Origin: Dermatemys mawii
Taxonomy: Eukaryota; Chordata; Testudines; Dermatemydidae
Assembly: GCA_007922305.1 (NCBI GenBank)
Contig: ML677364.1
Coordinates: forward strand, 22,985,326-23,049,325
Reading direction: 5' to 3'
DNA: 64,000 nt
The notes beneath the pieces are model-generated. The model saw only the letters and a program-made list of their open reading frames with translations, had not been told where the DNA came from and searched no databases. Each line of letters opens with the position of its first letter. Position 1 is the stretch's first letter. Below, one piece after another: positions 21,805 to 34,137 of the stretch. The translations under genes were made by a program, and so were the position numbers.

Positions 21805-23084
21805 CTTTTAAAAAAAAATGTTGGAGGGCGGTTCACATGGTAAGAGAACCAGTCCTCAGTCTTGTTTGGAAAGTAGTTTTTAATACCCATTTGGAGTGTG
21901 GATGAAGGTGAAAGTTGTCAGGCTGTGAAAAATGGAATCGGTGTTGGCTGACCTGAAACAGGGCCATAAAGTTCTATTCCTCACAAAGGCAAGATATATT
22001 ATTGCTGTAACGCCATTATTCCGCTCCATCACTTTTAAACCTTGTTCCCATTATCTGCAAGTTAAATATAACCCTATGTAAAAACAGGAAGGACAGTGCT
22101 AAGTTGTCCAGCTTAACAGCACACACTTAAAACATAATAGAGCACTTGTTACTGTATTTTATGGAACGGAAACTCCAAATGTAAAGATGTATTAAGGAAA
22201 TATCTCAAAGTTATTAGGGAAGGATATTTACAATTACAGATTGCTTTATATTATGCTTTTATGAACATCTCAGGAAATGAAATAGCCCTCAGCTGTAGAG
22301 AGTGAAGAGGGAGGTAATTTTCCTTAATACGGGTGATAAAATTAATCTGATTGAAATCGCTAGCGATTATTTCGCAGAATACTGAGTGGCAGTACAATCA
22401 CTTACACTCTTTTATATTTTTTTAGTCAAAGCTCGTGTAGATGAAAGCTAATTACAAAGTAGTGATGTGAAGCGCTAAGGAAATAGTTTGTATAGCATAG
22501 AACAGGCACGGCTAATTGGGGTTTGTGATTACACAGATTGTTGTTAGGGAGAATTAACTACCAGCAGTCTCTCCTGCAAAGCTTCTCATCAAGGGAAAGT
22601 AAAAATAGACACTGGATCTGTTATTTATCTAATTATGCCATGAATATTTTCACAAGCATGTTACACACTCTCAAATGGTTTAAACTTTCAGTCCCATGCT
22701 GCTTGCGATCAAAGTATCAATATGGAGTTTTTGACAATGGGTTTTCTTCAGCTTACCTTACCAAAATCCTCTTTTGCACACCCCACTGCTCCCTTTCCAT
22801 AAAGCCATTCTTGGGAGCCTAAATACTATAGTAAAGTATGTAACAGAAACTGACTGGATCAAATTCGTCCCTGGTGTAATAACACTGAAGAGAATGGAGG
22901 TACGTCAGGGATGCATTTGACCCATGGCTTTTTGCCAATCTTTGTTTAGCAGAATTCAGTGGCAACATGAAGCCCTCAGTATTCTTACTATCTAAGGTAA
23001 ACTAATAGACAGCTGTGTGGTGAGGGAACAATTTAATACAAATCTTACTATGTTTCAGTTAATGTTCAGTCAATTTCTCTTGTA
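21805..23084. other. Unique sequence with possible conserved non-coding element
   Basis: No gene. The part at about 22320-22560 is free of repeats and dense in homeodomain-like words (TTAATCTGATT, GCTAATTACAAA, GGCTAATTGGGG). It retains CpG-containing words such as CGCTAGCGATTATTTCGC, unusual in this CpG-poor surrounding. A scrap of dispersed repeat lies at about 22860-22930. Confidence 0.35.
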
Positions 23085-23215
23085 TTTTTAGACTGTGGAA
23101 GAGCCCACAGAATGAGAGGCCCTTTCCAAATGCACTTGAGTCTTTGCCTCAAATTGCTCACAGTCTAAAAAGACAAAGAGAGATGAAAAGTGAGGGAAGG
23201 GGCTGTTTACATACA
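23085..23215 (-). repeat. MIR/L3-type tail scrap
   Basis: The plus strand shows AAATTGCTCACAGTCTAAAA and nearby blocks matching the complement of the GATTGTAAGCTC tail family. It is degenerate. Confidence 0.35.
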
Positions 23216-23960
23216 AAGGTCCTGATCCTGTAACTTGATCCACATGGGAGGACCCTCATATGCACAAAGTCCCACTGAACTCATTAGGACTCTCTGTAGG
23301 TGCAATGTGATAACAAATGCATGGCTTCTTTGTTAGACACTCTGGTTTGCATTTTGCTACTGTCCTTTTTTTTCTGGCACATAATAACTTCAGCAGTTTT
23401 GAAAACTCATGTTATAAAGTCCTACAAACAATAGGGAAGATATTATGCAGAAAGCAAATGAAGGTCCTAATTACTATATGAGTTAATGCATATTACCTAA
23501 TAACAGATTCAGCAAACTTTGGACACCACCAAAAAGAATAGGGGTGTATGGATGGAACACCCTGAAAATATGTCAGGTGGTTTGTTACACTCACCTTTGC
23601 TGACTTGTCAGAAGCTCCAACATGTATTTTTGTCAGTCATGGATACATCCTCTGGGAAAGAGTACTTCCTGGAATGACCTGGCAATATCAGAAAAACAGA
23701 TTGGCCAGCACTAATTCCCTTAATTCTCCATAAGCAGCACTTCATTAAATGACTTTGCCTCAGTGGAAATCCTGAGATGTTGATGGTGATATTTTTCACA
23801 GATGTAGTATCTTGCAAGAGGATCATTTGAAAAGAGTACTGGTGAGTATTTGCAAGACATCTGAGTGGACAAAATATTTTCCATTGACCTAATTGCAATT
23901 TTGCATTTTATCCATTGTACAAAGAATGCTAAATCTTTTAGAACCAGTTTACAGCTTTAA

Positions 23961-24666
23961 GGGCTTGGCTATACCTGCACGTTATAGCGCAATATAGCCT
24001 CCCACAGTGCTCTACCTTACTCCCCATCCACACTGGCAAGCCTCGTAGGGCACTCTGACTCCCTGGCTGGGAGCGCTCTTGGTACTCCACTTTGGCGAGA
24101 GGATTAAAGGCTGTTGCATATTGGGTGAGACACTTCGGGGTCAGTGTGAACGAGGGTTAAGTTACTACACTCTGATTGACCTCCAGAAACATCTCATAAT
24201 CCCCTTAAGCCAAGTGCTCACTCTTCCCTTTGTTGTGAAATTGCTGCAGGAATGCAGAAGTGCCTTTTTCAAAGTGCTGTTTCAGACAGGGACTGCTTAT
24301 CTGATCTGACAGACATTTGCCGTTTGCTTTGAGTGAGTGAGTGGTGCAGGAGGCGGGGAGATTCTGAATTTACAAGACGGCATGCTGACACACTCTAAGT
24401 ACTCCAAAAAATCCACTCTCTCCCCCAGTTACACACAACACGCTCCACTCCACTCCCTTCATTTGAAAAGCACATTGCAGCCACTTGAATGCTGGGATAG
24501 CTACCCATAATGCACCACTCCCAGTGCCACTGAAAGTGCCACAAATGTGGCCACGCCAGTGCGCTTGCAGCTGTCAGTGTGGACAGACTGGAGCGCTTTC
24601 TCTAGTGCGCTCTCCGAAGGCTGGTTTAACCCAAAGTGCTCTACAGCTGCAAGTGTAGCCAAGCCC
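23961..24666. mobile_element. 706-bp TIR DNA transposon, non-autonomous
   Basis: It starts GGGCTTGGCTATACCTGCA and ends GCTGCAAGTGTAGCCAAGCCC, inverted complements with few mismatches. The interior repeats AGTGCTCT / AGCGCT-like words, with GGGATAGCTACCCATAATGC toward the right end. Its only longer frame (24079-24309) has no transposase motif. Flanks show no clear direct duplication, so I cannot assign the superfamily. I have seen related elements in turtle sequence. Confidence 0.7.
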
Positions 24667-25984
24667 CAGGATTAATAGGCAATATGTGTCCGTTTAATAA
24701 ATCTTATAAAAACTGCGGCCAACATTATCACTGACTGACTTTGGGTGGACAATTTGAAACACCTTGGGATAACCATCAGGAGTGCTGAGCTCTCAGAGCC
24801 TCCCCACTGACTTGAGGCCCAGAAACTGAGACACCCAAAACATTAGATGCCTTTTTGGGCAATTTTGGCCTGAGTTTTTCCTTTGCCTTCTTTTTTTCTC
24901 AAAATTCCTTATGTGACAGCTTGCAAAGACAATGAAGTTCTATGGGCCATTTACAACCCCTCCGCGTAACTAAACTCAGAAGGATCTGAGACGTGACAAC
25001 AGTGAAACAGCAGGGAAGAAAACGCTGCATCGCATGCTGGCAAAAAGCAGCAGCACTTTAAAAATTATCGGAGGGAGCAAGTGATGTGGCTAAAAGAAAA
25101 AAAAAGTGTCTGAGAAGATATTTTACCTATGAAAGGCAGTGTTAATCACACACAGCAAGGCCCAGAATCCACTCATCTCTTAAGAGGACAGCACTATTGT
25201 CCTAGTGGGGATGCTGAACACTGGGGTGCTTGAAACCCACATGTTGTAACTCCATCACCATTACCACCATGGCAACTTTCAGGGGCTGAGTACTGGGGGG
25301 CCAATGTCAGACATTAATAAAATGGAAGTGTAAGTTACATATCAGCAGAGATCCTGCAACAATTTGTATAGCTGGGGTGCTCAGAGCCATTGAACCAAAG
25401 TGTAAACCCTGTATATGATGGAAACCTCTTCAAGCCAGGGGGTGCAGCAGCACTCCCAGCATCCCTAGTTCCAGCACCTATGGCCATCACTTTAAAGTAG
25501 TGTCAGTCAGCCCAAGTGTGTGTAAGTTGACCAAATTCACTCAGGATCTGTGAGATCTTCTGCTGGTGCCGACCTTGGCATATGGCTCCAGCAGCAGAAA
25601 GTCCTTGAAAAAGGGATTGTGTGATGTCAAGAGAACCAGAATTTCCCCTCCTCTAGTGGGGGGCCTGTAGCCAACTACTGCAGCTCCAGAAATGGGAGGT
25701 GGTAGCTGGGGAAGAAACATAATTGGAACAACCAGGGCCAGGGCCAACACAGTGGCTCTGTTAAGGGTTCACTCCTTAGTGAGTGCTGGCTTGTGGCCGT
25801 GTCTGGGGATTAGCTCTGCTCAGGTCAGACACCTCCCTTCTAACTGTTGTTCACATTACGTCCCTCTTCACTCTCTGGGGCTCATGCAGCTCTCTTCATG
25901 ACTCAGGGTGCTCTTTGTGGCTTGGCCCTCATGACTATAGTTTTCCCCTTTCAGGGAATCAAAGTCCCATTGGGTCAGCTATCC
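24667..25984. other. Mixed unique sequence and short repeat scraps
   Basis: A possible palindromic repeat scrap lies at 24767-24870. A block around 25400-25480 (GGGGTGCAGCAGCACTCCC, then AGTTCCAGCACCTATGGCC) matches a short reptile repeat of unknown class. Small frames at 25541-26019 overlap each other in several frames and are not genes. Confidence 0.4.
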
Positions 25985-26590
25985 ACAGGGTTGGCAACTT
26001 TCTGATTGCACAAAAATGAACACCCTAGCTCCGCCCCTTCCCCAGGGCCCCACCTCTTACCCAAGGCCCTGTTCCCTGCTAGCCAGTCCCCCTCCCTCCG
26101 TGGCTCACTCTTCCCTACCCTCAGTCACTTTCACTGGGCTGGGGCAAGGGGTTGGGGTGCAGGCTCCAGTGTGGGGCCTTAGAAATGTGTTCAGTGTTCA
26201 GGAGGGGGCTTTGGGCTGAGGCAGGGTGTTGGAATGTGGGAGAGGGTCAGGGCTCTGGCTGGTGTGTGGGCTTTGAGGTGGGGCTGTGGATGAGGGTTTT
26301 GGGGTGTAGGAGGGGGCTCCAGGCTGGAGGATGGGGCCAAGGGATTCAGAATGTGGGAGGGGTCTGCAGGTTGAGGCAGGGAATTGGGGTGTGGGTAGGG
26401 TTGCCAGTTTCTACTTGTACAAAACTGAATACCCTTGCCCTGCCCCTCATATGAGGCCCTGCCCTTTCTCCATCCACTTCTCACTCCATCCCACCTCCCT
26501 CTGTTGCTCACTCTCCCCACATCTCGACCGGGTGTTCCAGCTGAAAACCTGGCCACCCTACCCATTACATGATACACCTCCTTACACGCA
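25985..26590. repeat. GC-rich repeat block with internal tandem degeneration
   Basis: Two head-to-head-order copies of a unit start with AGGGTTGGCAACTTTCTG (about 25989) and AGGGTTGCCAGTTTCTAC (about 26398), both followed by C-rich text. Between them, G-rich variants of GGGTGTNGGAGGGGGCT-like words recur about every 30-50 bp, giving a minisatellite look. This compositional bias keeps several frames open on both strands for up to 128 codons. These are artefacts of low complexity, not genes. Confidence 0.55.
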
Positions 26591-27069
26591 CTGGATATTT
26601 ACTTTTCCCCTGCAACCACCATCTTCTATCTTCTTGCTACAGACACTCCCTCACAGTGACTTTCCATTGTAAAACTTGCGTCACTGTCAGCTCAGTTTGA
26701 CCCCTTGTCACTCAACTACCCTCTGTAGTGGTGGTCCCTCTCTTGTACATCTCAAGTTAATGTTGCTTGGAAAAGGATTAACTGTGGTGCTGTTTTTTCT
26801 GCTCCTAATAATATTGAAGGATAATATATGGAACTTGTACTTTGTGACCTGATTCCTCCTAATGTCCAAATGATCAGGTCCTTTCCTCCGTGTGTGAGTT
26901 AACTGTGACTATGTATACACTGGCCTGACCATCATGTATCTTTGGCTGAAACACGGCACTTAACCAAAAACCGTGATTGTGGTTGGCTCCATTTTGTTGT
27001 AACTTCCAACTTTTTTTCTTCCCTCTGCATGATGGCGTAAGAAACAGAATACTGGATATTACTTATAAG

Positions 27070-27200
27070 GATAGACAGGACATAGGTATTGCCATACTGG
27101 CTCAGAACGGTGACCCATCTAATTCAGTAGCCTGTATCTGAAAGTGAACAGCTTTCGCAGCTGCTTCCTCAGAGGAAGATTCAAGAAACCCTGTAGCAGG
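27070..27200 (-). repeat. CR1 LINE 3' end, reverse orientation
   Basis: The plus strand reads GTATTGCCATACTGGCTCAG, then GACCCATCTAATTCAGTAG and CCTGTATCTGAAAGTG. This is the complement of the CR1 3' region ending in a CCAGTATGGC block. The copy is short and 5'-truncated. Confidence 0.6.
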
Positions 27201-28404
27201 CAGTTATGGGATAACCTACCCACAGGGGAAAAAAAAATTCTCATCCTTAGGCAGCTTTATGGCTGTAGATTTACATTCCTTCCACAACTGTTGGATTTTT
27301 TAATCCTTACTCTGGATATTTTTGTTATCCATATAAAAGTCCACTATTCCAGTATAATATTCTGCACCAGTACAGTCACATTTGTTCTTTATTTTAACAT
27401 CTTGCAGAATAATAAGAGTGAAAAAGACAAAATATGAAGGATATTATTAATATACTTCTTTCCCCATAAAATAAGTTATTCTTAAATGACCAAGACCATA
27501 TTGTAAAATTATATTTTCACACTATTATTAAGAACTTGCCACTAGCAACATACTATAGTCTATATATGTTATCAGCAATTTCACTGTACTTCTGTATGAA
27601 GGAAAGATAAAAATTATACTGTATGCTGGTATGCAAATGATGAAGAGTCTGGACCTGTGCTTAGTAATTCTCATATGCTCCTGTACTTTGTCCACCTCGA
27701 CTGACAGGTACTGAAAATTAAATGGTTTTCAATAAAAATTCTGTAACCTCAAATGAATCCCCACAGGATAATTAGAGTATCTGTCTCATAAAAAGTAATC
27801 ATGTGTCTGCTGCTTGTGAGGAATCCTCCTAGCTGAGAAGTAGCTCTGGAGCTCCAGTCAAGTCAGACCTTTAATACCCATGAGACTTAACACTTACCTG
27901 CCCTTTATGGGCAATAAGGAATCCTCTGAGGGGCAGCACAGTGTAGCACTACCAATTCCCCAATGGAAAAATCTTCCCATGAACACAACACCTAACCATT
28001 GTCTCAGGTTCGTGCTCACACCCCTACTCTGACTGGCAGGGGATCCCTAAGCCCAGTTTCTGTTACTCCAGAAGCCCCCACCACCCATTTCCAAATGTAT
28101 ACCTTTCCTGCACAACAGCTGTACTCTAGGACAAACTGTGCCCTCAATGAACTCTGCGAATTCGGCCACCCCTCTAGCTCTGCTGAAATTGGGGGCATTC
28201 ATGCTCATGATGCAATAGACCGTACAGGTTCAATGCCAAGAACAGAAACCCCAAATGTTTTATAATCTACCCAAGTCAGGACTTCTTAAGTCAAACAATA
28301 GAAAATGGGAAAGAATATGTGTCTAGTCAAAGCCCAGCACTGGCAGATACACATACACAATAACACTTAGTGGCCCCCTGCTTACACTGTACAGACCGAA
28401 CTAG
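27201..28404. other. Unique sequence, no gene seen
   Basis: Frames at 27144-27437 and 27999-28265 have no recognised domain. The rest is AT-rich unique sequence. Confidence 0.4.
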
Positions 28405-28410
28405 ACAGTA

Positions 28411-28530
28411 GGGTGACCAGACAGCAAATGTGAAAAATTGGGACAGGGGATTGGGGATAATAGGAGCCTATATAAGAAAAAGACAGAAAAATCAGGACTG
28501 TCCCTATAAAATCGAGACATCTGGTCACCC
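28411..28530. mobile_element. 120-bp MITE with GGGTGACCAGA ends
   Basis: Perfect 11-bp inverted ends, GGGTGACCAGA at the left and TCTGGTCACCC at the right, enclose an AT-rich core with GGGACAGGGGATTGGG and GACTGTCCCTATAAAATCG. I recognise this as a very common short foldback family of turtle and crocodilian genomes. There is no coding capacity. Target duplication is unclear (TA on the left, AA on the right). Confidence 0.75.
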
Positions 28531-28599
28531 AAAGTACAAGATATTTCCATAACATGTATCCTCTACATAGACATGACACACAAGGACTGGAAAAATCAA

Positions 28600-28745
28600 G
28601 TACTGTCATCCCCACTTAGATATAGGGAACTGAGGCACAGAAAGGTTAAATGCCTAGCCCAAGGTCACATAGGAAGTATGTGGCAGAGCTAAGACTGGAA
28701 CCCAGATTTCTTGGATTCCAGTCCAGTGCCAAATAACTGATTTAC
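28600..28745 (-). repeat. MIR-type SINE fragment
   Basis: The plus strand has AACTGAGGCACAGAAAGG, then GCCCAAGGTCACATAGG, then GGCAGAGCTAAGACTGGAAC. These are complements of MIR core and B-box region words, so the SINE is on the minus strand. Confidence 0.75.
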
Positions 28746-29148
28746 TTTACAATACAATCAGCACAACTAGTGCTTTAATTTCAAACTTTCTCAGATTTAT
28801 TAAACTGCTGTCCCTGAAAAACTATTGAGGTGAAACATTCTACATTCCAACATGTCCAGGGGCAGAAAAAAACACTGAACACAGACACATTGATATGGCA
28901 AATATAAAACACACTAATATACATTGAAAACAATCCTGTACAGTATTTTGTTCTTGCCCCAACATTCTTTATAAAAGCTGATAGCTAGATGGAAGTCCTT
29001 CAGATTAAAAGGCTCAATAACAACTGCAGAATTTTGGTAACTAAATAATTAAGTTTGCAACTTACATTTGGTTTAGAGATCATAAGGAAGTATGTGTCAA
29101 TTCCTAATATTCTGAATGTATTTAAAATTTGATTTGTAACATATGTAT

Positions 29149-29660
29149 TAGGGCTGTCGATTAATCGCAGTTAACTCACGCGATTAACTCAAAAATTAAT
29201 CATGATTTTAAAAATTAATAATGATTAATCACACTGTTAACAACAGAATGCAAACTGAAAATTATTAAGGTGTTATAAATTAATAATAATTTGGATGTTT
29301 TCTACATTTTTAAAATATTGATTTAAATTATAACACAATACAAAGTGTCCAGTGCTCACTTTACATTTATTTTAAATTACAAGTATTTGCACTGTAAAAA
29401 AATGAAAGAAATAGTATTTTTTCAATGCACCTAATACAAGTAGTATAGTACAATCTCTTTATCATGAAAGTTGAACTTGCAAATATACAATTATGTACAA
29501 AAAATCTGCATTCAAAAATAAAACAATGTAAAATGTTAGAGCCTACAAGTCCACTCAGTCCTACTTCAGCCAATCGATCAGATAAACAAGTCTGGTTACA
29601 ATTTGCAGGAGATAATACTGCCTGCTTCTTGTTAATTTTCCCTTATCTACTGACACCAAT
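29149..29660 (-). pseudogene. hAT transposase C-terminal remnant and terminal region
   Basis: On the minus strand from 29636 a frame reads INKKQAVLSPANCN and then CLSDRL. This matches the end of the hAT dimerisation domain (typical pattern NKKR..LSP.NV..L..L..WL). It remains open for 90 codons to a stop at 29367, beyond the conserved part, so the rest is a decayed 3' UTR. Upstream, an in-frame TAA at about 29646 separates it from the rest of the domain, which is lost. The left end of the interval, TAGGGCTGTCGATTAATCGC, with palindromic TTAATC/GATTAA words, looks like the terminus. hAT transposases cut and paste DNA and leave 8-bp duplications; with the other end missing none can be shown here. 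Confidence 0.6.
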
Positions 29661-31240
29661 TGCTAGTGGGACATAAAATAATTTCCTGATCCTGTCATAA
29701 TGGTCTGGTTACTGGTATATTTGTATAGTCTTTTTAAATCTATTTATATAATACATTTTCTTCCTACAGTATATATTTTAATACTTTTCTCAGAATCAAT
29801 GTATTGTATAGTTTCTTTTCGACCAGCATAATGGCCTTCCCTAGATGCAATTCTGAGCATAAGGCATTTCACATGAAAACTAACCTAGCTGTGTACATGT
29901 GCACAGCAAAGACTTTGGTGCAAAAATTGATGGGACAAGGCAATTAATTACCAAGACAATTTAAATGCAAATATAACTACCCTATTATACAAATGTTCTC
30001 ATTTACTCTGTATTTTGTATATAAAATCTGTAGAAGGTATACTGCAAATACAGTGCACCATGTAGTTTAAATATGTTATTTTCCTGGACTCCTCTGGCAC
30101 ACTCAGTAGTACACATTACTATTAAAAGAGTCTACCTGTGTATCTATGAAAGTAGAAGAATTGTCCTCACCTCTTTTATTGAAAACAGTATGTGTAAACT
30201 CCGTAGCCTGGAGCTATTTGGCTAGACTCCAGCATAAGACTGCTCTCCCATACAGGATAAGAGATCTGTAGACTCCTGAGCGGCTAGGGAAGGCACAAGC
30301 AGTTAGACAAAGAACGGTTTAGGCGACCTGTCTGGCCATAGGAGGTCTTCAAAACTTCTCCTGCATGCAATGGTTTAAACTTGAAGCAAATTAAAGGAGT
30401 CAGTGCACATTCAGCATAATCCTGTCAAAGCAGTTTTGTGTGTATTTAACTTACCTGCACAAGTATCCCCAGTCAGCCTGCTTGGACATTACTGTGATGG
30501 AGTTCTTCAAGAGCCTCTCTGAACTCCTTAGCAGCCTGACACCTGGCTGGTGGAGCTCTTAAGGTCCTGGCAAATCTTTGAAATGCTTCTAGCAAAGCGT
30601 CTATCTATGGTATGCAGCGCCAAAGGTGCACTGGGGCATTCGCAAATAGGAGCCATTGTCTCAGCCATAGTTGTCCCTAACAATTTAAAGCAGTTCACTG
30701 CCTAAGCTAAATTAGCTAGCTGTATATGCAGGCACATCCTTAAGTTTATGCTTAAATTGAAAGGGCGGGGCTGGGGGGATGGGAATCTACTGCACATTCT
30801 CAATCAGTAGCTTTTTAAGGCTCACAGTTTCTTCAAATACAATTCATTTACTCTGGAATAAGGCAGGCCATACATAGCTCCTCAATTAAGATGTTTTCAG
30901 GTGTTTCATCTGTAGGGGTATATATAAAGCTCAGAAAGGTATTTTTCTTTAGGGAAAATTGCATTATTTCACTCTCAGAAACAGGCAAAACGAGGTATAC
31001 ACATTTAAAAAATATCTACTTTGTGGAGATGCTGAGGGCCAAATTCTTACCTGCATGAAAAACCCATTTGGCATGGGCAAGAAGAGGTGGAGGAGGGAGT
31101 CCTGTGGGCTACTCTGCACTGGTCCCAGCCTCGGAGTGACTTAGAGTAGCCTAGAGGCTTCTTTAACTTGCATGAATAGTACATGATCCTTAAAAACGAT
31201 GGTGTGTCATGCCCCCTTCCACTGTTATAATGCCCTCTGC
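29661..31240. other. Unique AT-rich sequence, no gene seen
   Basis: Nothing recognisable apart from short frames. The frame at 30959 has no domain. Confidence 0.4.

Positions 31241-31242
<2 letters not shown>

Positions 31243-31314
<72 letters not shown>
31243..31314 (+). repeat. Compound (TG)n(AG)n microsatellite
   Basis: About 20 TG units (31243-31282) pass directly into about 16 GA units (31282-31314). Frames reading Cys-Val or Arg-Glu repeats on either strand come from this repeat and are not genes. Confidence 0.97.
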
Positions 31315-31315
<1 letters not shown>

Positions 31316-31964
31316 CTGGTTCTACCAGATTTACAGCACTGGAAAATTCCCCTCCAGCAGAGAAATTATCCACTGGTCTCTTATGGCCAGAATCCAAGTG
31401 CTTTTCACTGCCTGAATGGCATGAGTGGACCAGAACAGAAACCAGAAGTTGGCCCCAAGGCTGGAAAATTTCATCTCAAATCTTGAACATCTCAGCAAGT
31501 ACTGAATGGGGAGGTGATATAGACACTCTTATGCATCTTTAGCTATAGCGGTTTCTGCCAGGTGCCCACTGTAAAACCCATGTTAGAAGAACCTTCCTAT
31601 CTGTCTTTGTGACATCTAGAATTAGGAATATCCTGCTCCTGAAGGTTTACAACTTTTTAAAACTGCAGCCTGCTGCTGCATCTGATGACAAGCAGTATGC
31701 CAGAATCCCGCATAGTGGAGGCAACAAACAGAGAAGGAAAGTCTTGGATTACCTTTTGCTGGTTTTCTACAGATTTTCAAGATACACATATCCACTGTTG
31801 GATTCTGCCCATAACAGCCAGGAGGCTAATACAGATACTAACAATAATGAGGTAGTTGCTGTGCTTATATGATTACTTAAGTCAATAGGGATTGTTTTGC
31901 TCCTTGCCTTGTCCGCCCCACACCTTAGTTTGTTTTACCAACCTGTTCTTTCAGTATCTTCTGA

Positions 31965-32095
31965 ATAGACTGTAAGCTGTTTTTGTCAATGACTGTCTTT
32001 TTTGCTATATGCATATCAGTGCCGAGTGTAGTGGGGCCCTGATCGCTAGACTGGCAGAAAATAGCTAATAACAATAACAATAAGCTACAGTACTT
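31965..32095 (+). repeat. MIR/L3-type 3' tail
   Basis: AGACTGTAAGCTGTTTTTGTC, then GTGTAGTGGGGCCCTGATCG, and a terminal AATAACAATAACAATAA run. It is the same family as 18005-18150. Confidence 0.55.
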
Positions 32096-32843
32096 TGTAT
32101 TTGGATATTAAATATTCATTCATGAATATACAGCAACTTCAGAACTAGAAGGTGGCTATTTCAAGCAAATACAAGTAGTTATACAAATACACACATATAT
32201 GTATTTATGGCAAAACAACTCCTTGGTGGAAATTCAGAAGAATCCAGATATACCCTGCGCTGTGAAGATTCCTAATATTTTAAACCAACCAGTCTTATAA
32301 ATATGCATGTCCCATCCTAATATGGGAAATATTTCCACATACACTGTATGCTGCTTAGCAAACACAAAGGGCAGAGGACAACAAATGCCAGTTGCTGAAT
32401 AGAGTGCTGTATTTCATACACTGTCGGATGAAAAACATATCAGGAAAATTGTCAAGAACAATGCTCTGTAAAACTAGAAGTATTATATTGTATGTTGTTC
32501 TGTCCCAAAATATGTATGGGAGTATAAAAACAAATCCATATTGTTATATTAAGATCACAGGCCTACTGGTTTGCTCTTCAGGGCAGACATCTATTTGATG
32601 GCATAGAAAACAAAAGTGTCTGCAATGTGTGCTCTCAATGGCTGAGCATGCAGGTGGGTGCACAGTGGTTTGAGGGATACCGTTAAAATGACATAGTTAA
32701 GAATTTTCACAAAATTGAAGATGCTATGCACAAAGGGATGATTAGGCTGATTTTTTTCTTATTAGACTAGAGTCCATGCAACGAAGCAGCCTTCTAAATG
32801 CCATAAAATGGAACAGAAAAGTGGGGTAACCCACTCAGTCCAA
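32096..32843. other. Unique sequence, no gene seen
   Basis: The short frame at 32392 has no domain. No repeat is recognised. Confidence 0.4.
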
Positions 32844-33085
32844 TGGTATGTCTATAATACCCGCCGGATTGGTGGGCAGCGATCAATCCAGCGGGGGTTG
32901 ATTTATTGTGTTTAGTCTAGATGCGATAAATCAACTCCCAAGCGCTCCTCCATCGACTCCGGTACTCCACTACAGTGAAAACACTGCAGTCAGTAGATCT
33001 AAGTACATCGACTTCAGCTCCGTTATTCACATGGCTGAAGTTGCATAACTTAGATTGATCCCCGCCCCAAATGTAGACAAGGCCT
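32844..33085. mobile_element. TIR DNA transposon, second copy of the 14.2-kb family
   Basis: It shares ordered blocks with 14235-14506: CGCCGGATTGGTGGGCAGC, TTGATTTATTG, then GATGCGATAAATCAA and ATCGACTCCGGTACTCC. The right end ATGTAGACAAGGCCT is the complement of an AGGCCTTGTCTACAT terminus. The left end is more decayed (TATGTCTATAAT). It is non-autonomous, with no clear target duplication. Confidence 0.65.
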
Positions 33086-33869
33086 AAAACTGGACTGAAA
33101 CCCATATTAGATTATATGGTTTAAAAAGTACAAGGTGTACAGGCACATACTGAATAATTGTGCCAGTGCATTCTGGAAACTTAGAATGAACAATTAGTGG
33201 AGTATACGGAGAAGCTACTCAGTGAAATGTCATGTTTTCATCATGCAGCTAATTGTACCAAAGTGTTTACATTTAATAAAGAGGTTATTTAAAGTCGCTG
33301 GTTTGTAATACAGAAAAGTAAATCTCATTTTGTATGTTTGTAAAAGTTGTAACCACTTAGGGTAAGGATTTCAAATATAATGCAGCTCTTCAGTGATGAA
33401 AATACTTTTCCCTTAATAATAACGCTGACTACAAATGTTTGATCTTGAGTTTGTCTGAACATGAAATGAATTTGTGTGATGGCCAAACAGCTTTAGCTTG
33501 TCCCTGTAATTGTTTACAGTGTGCACAGTTTTGATGTTCTGGCCAGACTGTCCTTTCAGGTAAAGCAGGACTGACATGACTGGAGTGAAGGAGTTATCCT
33601 AGATTTACCTCACTGTTACTGAGCAGACACTTACCCACTGTTTTATTTTCCAAACTCTTTGGATGTTTTGTAAAACAGAAAATTAAACGAATCCAGGCAA
33701 TGAACTGAAGGCAAATCCTCCATTCCTTCTGCACCAAGCAAGAGCTGCCAGGCTTGGCATAGGGGTTTCTGCAGGGGTGGAAAGAAATTCTCCCTTGGGA
33801 GCTCTCCACATATCGGAGTGTCTGCAACTTAACATCTGGGCACATGTAACGTTACATCCATATTGTGTT
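33086..33869. other. Unique sequence, no gene seen
   Basis: The minus-strand frame at 33594-33845 has no domain. Nothing else is recognised. Confidence 0.4.
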
Positions 33870-34137
33870 ATTATGGCAGTATAGACTGCATATCTATACT
33901 GCAGGCTGGGAGTATGCCTCCTGGTCCACGTTGTTTTGCTCGTGCTAGTGCATTAAAAATAGCAGCATGGCTGTTCAGGCATGGGCAGTGGTTTGGGTTA
34001 GCTGCCTGAGTGCAAGTACGCATATCTGCTGGGCCCGAGCTAGGGTGGCTAGCACGAGCTGCTACCCATGCCACAATGTGCACACTGCTATTTTTAGCAC
34101 ACGCTAGCTTGTGCAGAGCTAGTGCGATTCTATCTAC
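33870..34137. repeat. Older MITE-like repeat split by an LTR element (left part)
   Basis: The sequence contains GCAGGCTGGGAGTATGCC, TAGTGCATTAAAAATAGCAG and GAGCTAGTGCGATTCTATC. It stops at the LTR element and resumes after it at 36219 with CTACCCAGGCTGGGAGGCATG. The resumed part repeats the AGGCTGGGAG word in mirror position, so the two parts form one interrupted foldback-type repeat. It is therefore older than the LTR element. Confidence 0.5.

Noticed and set aside
26152..26672. Frames of 100-128 codons in a GC-rich block
   Set aside because: They are explained by low-complexity G-rich repeats; the same DNA is open on both strands.
31047..31542. Open frames with Cys-Val, Arg-Glu or Thr-His repeats
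   Set aside because: They translate the (TG)n(AG)n microsatellite and have no unique domain.
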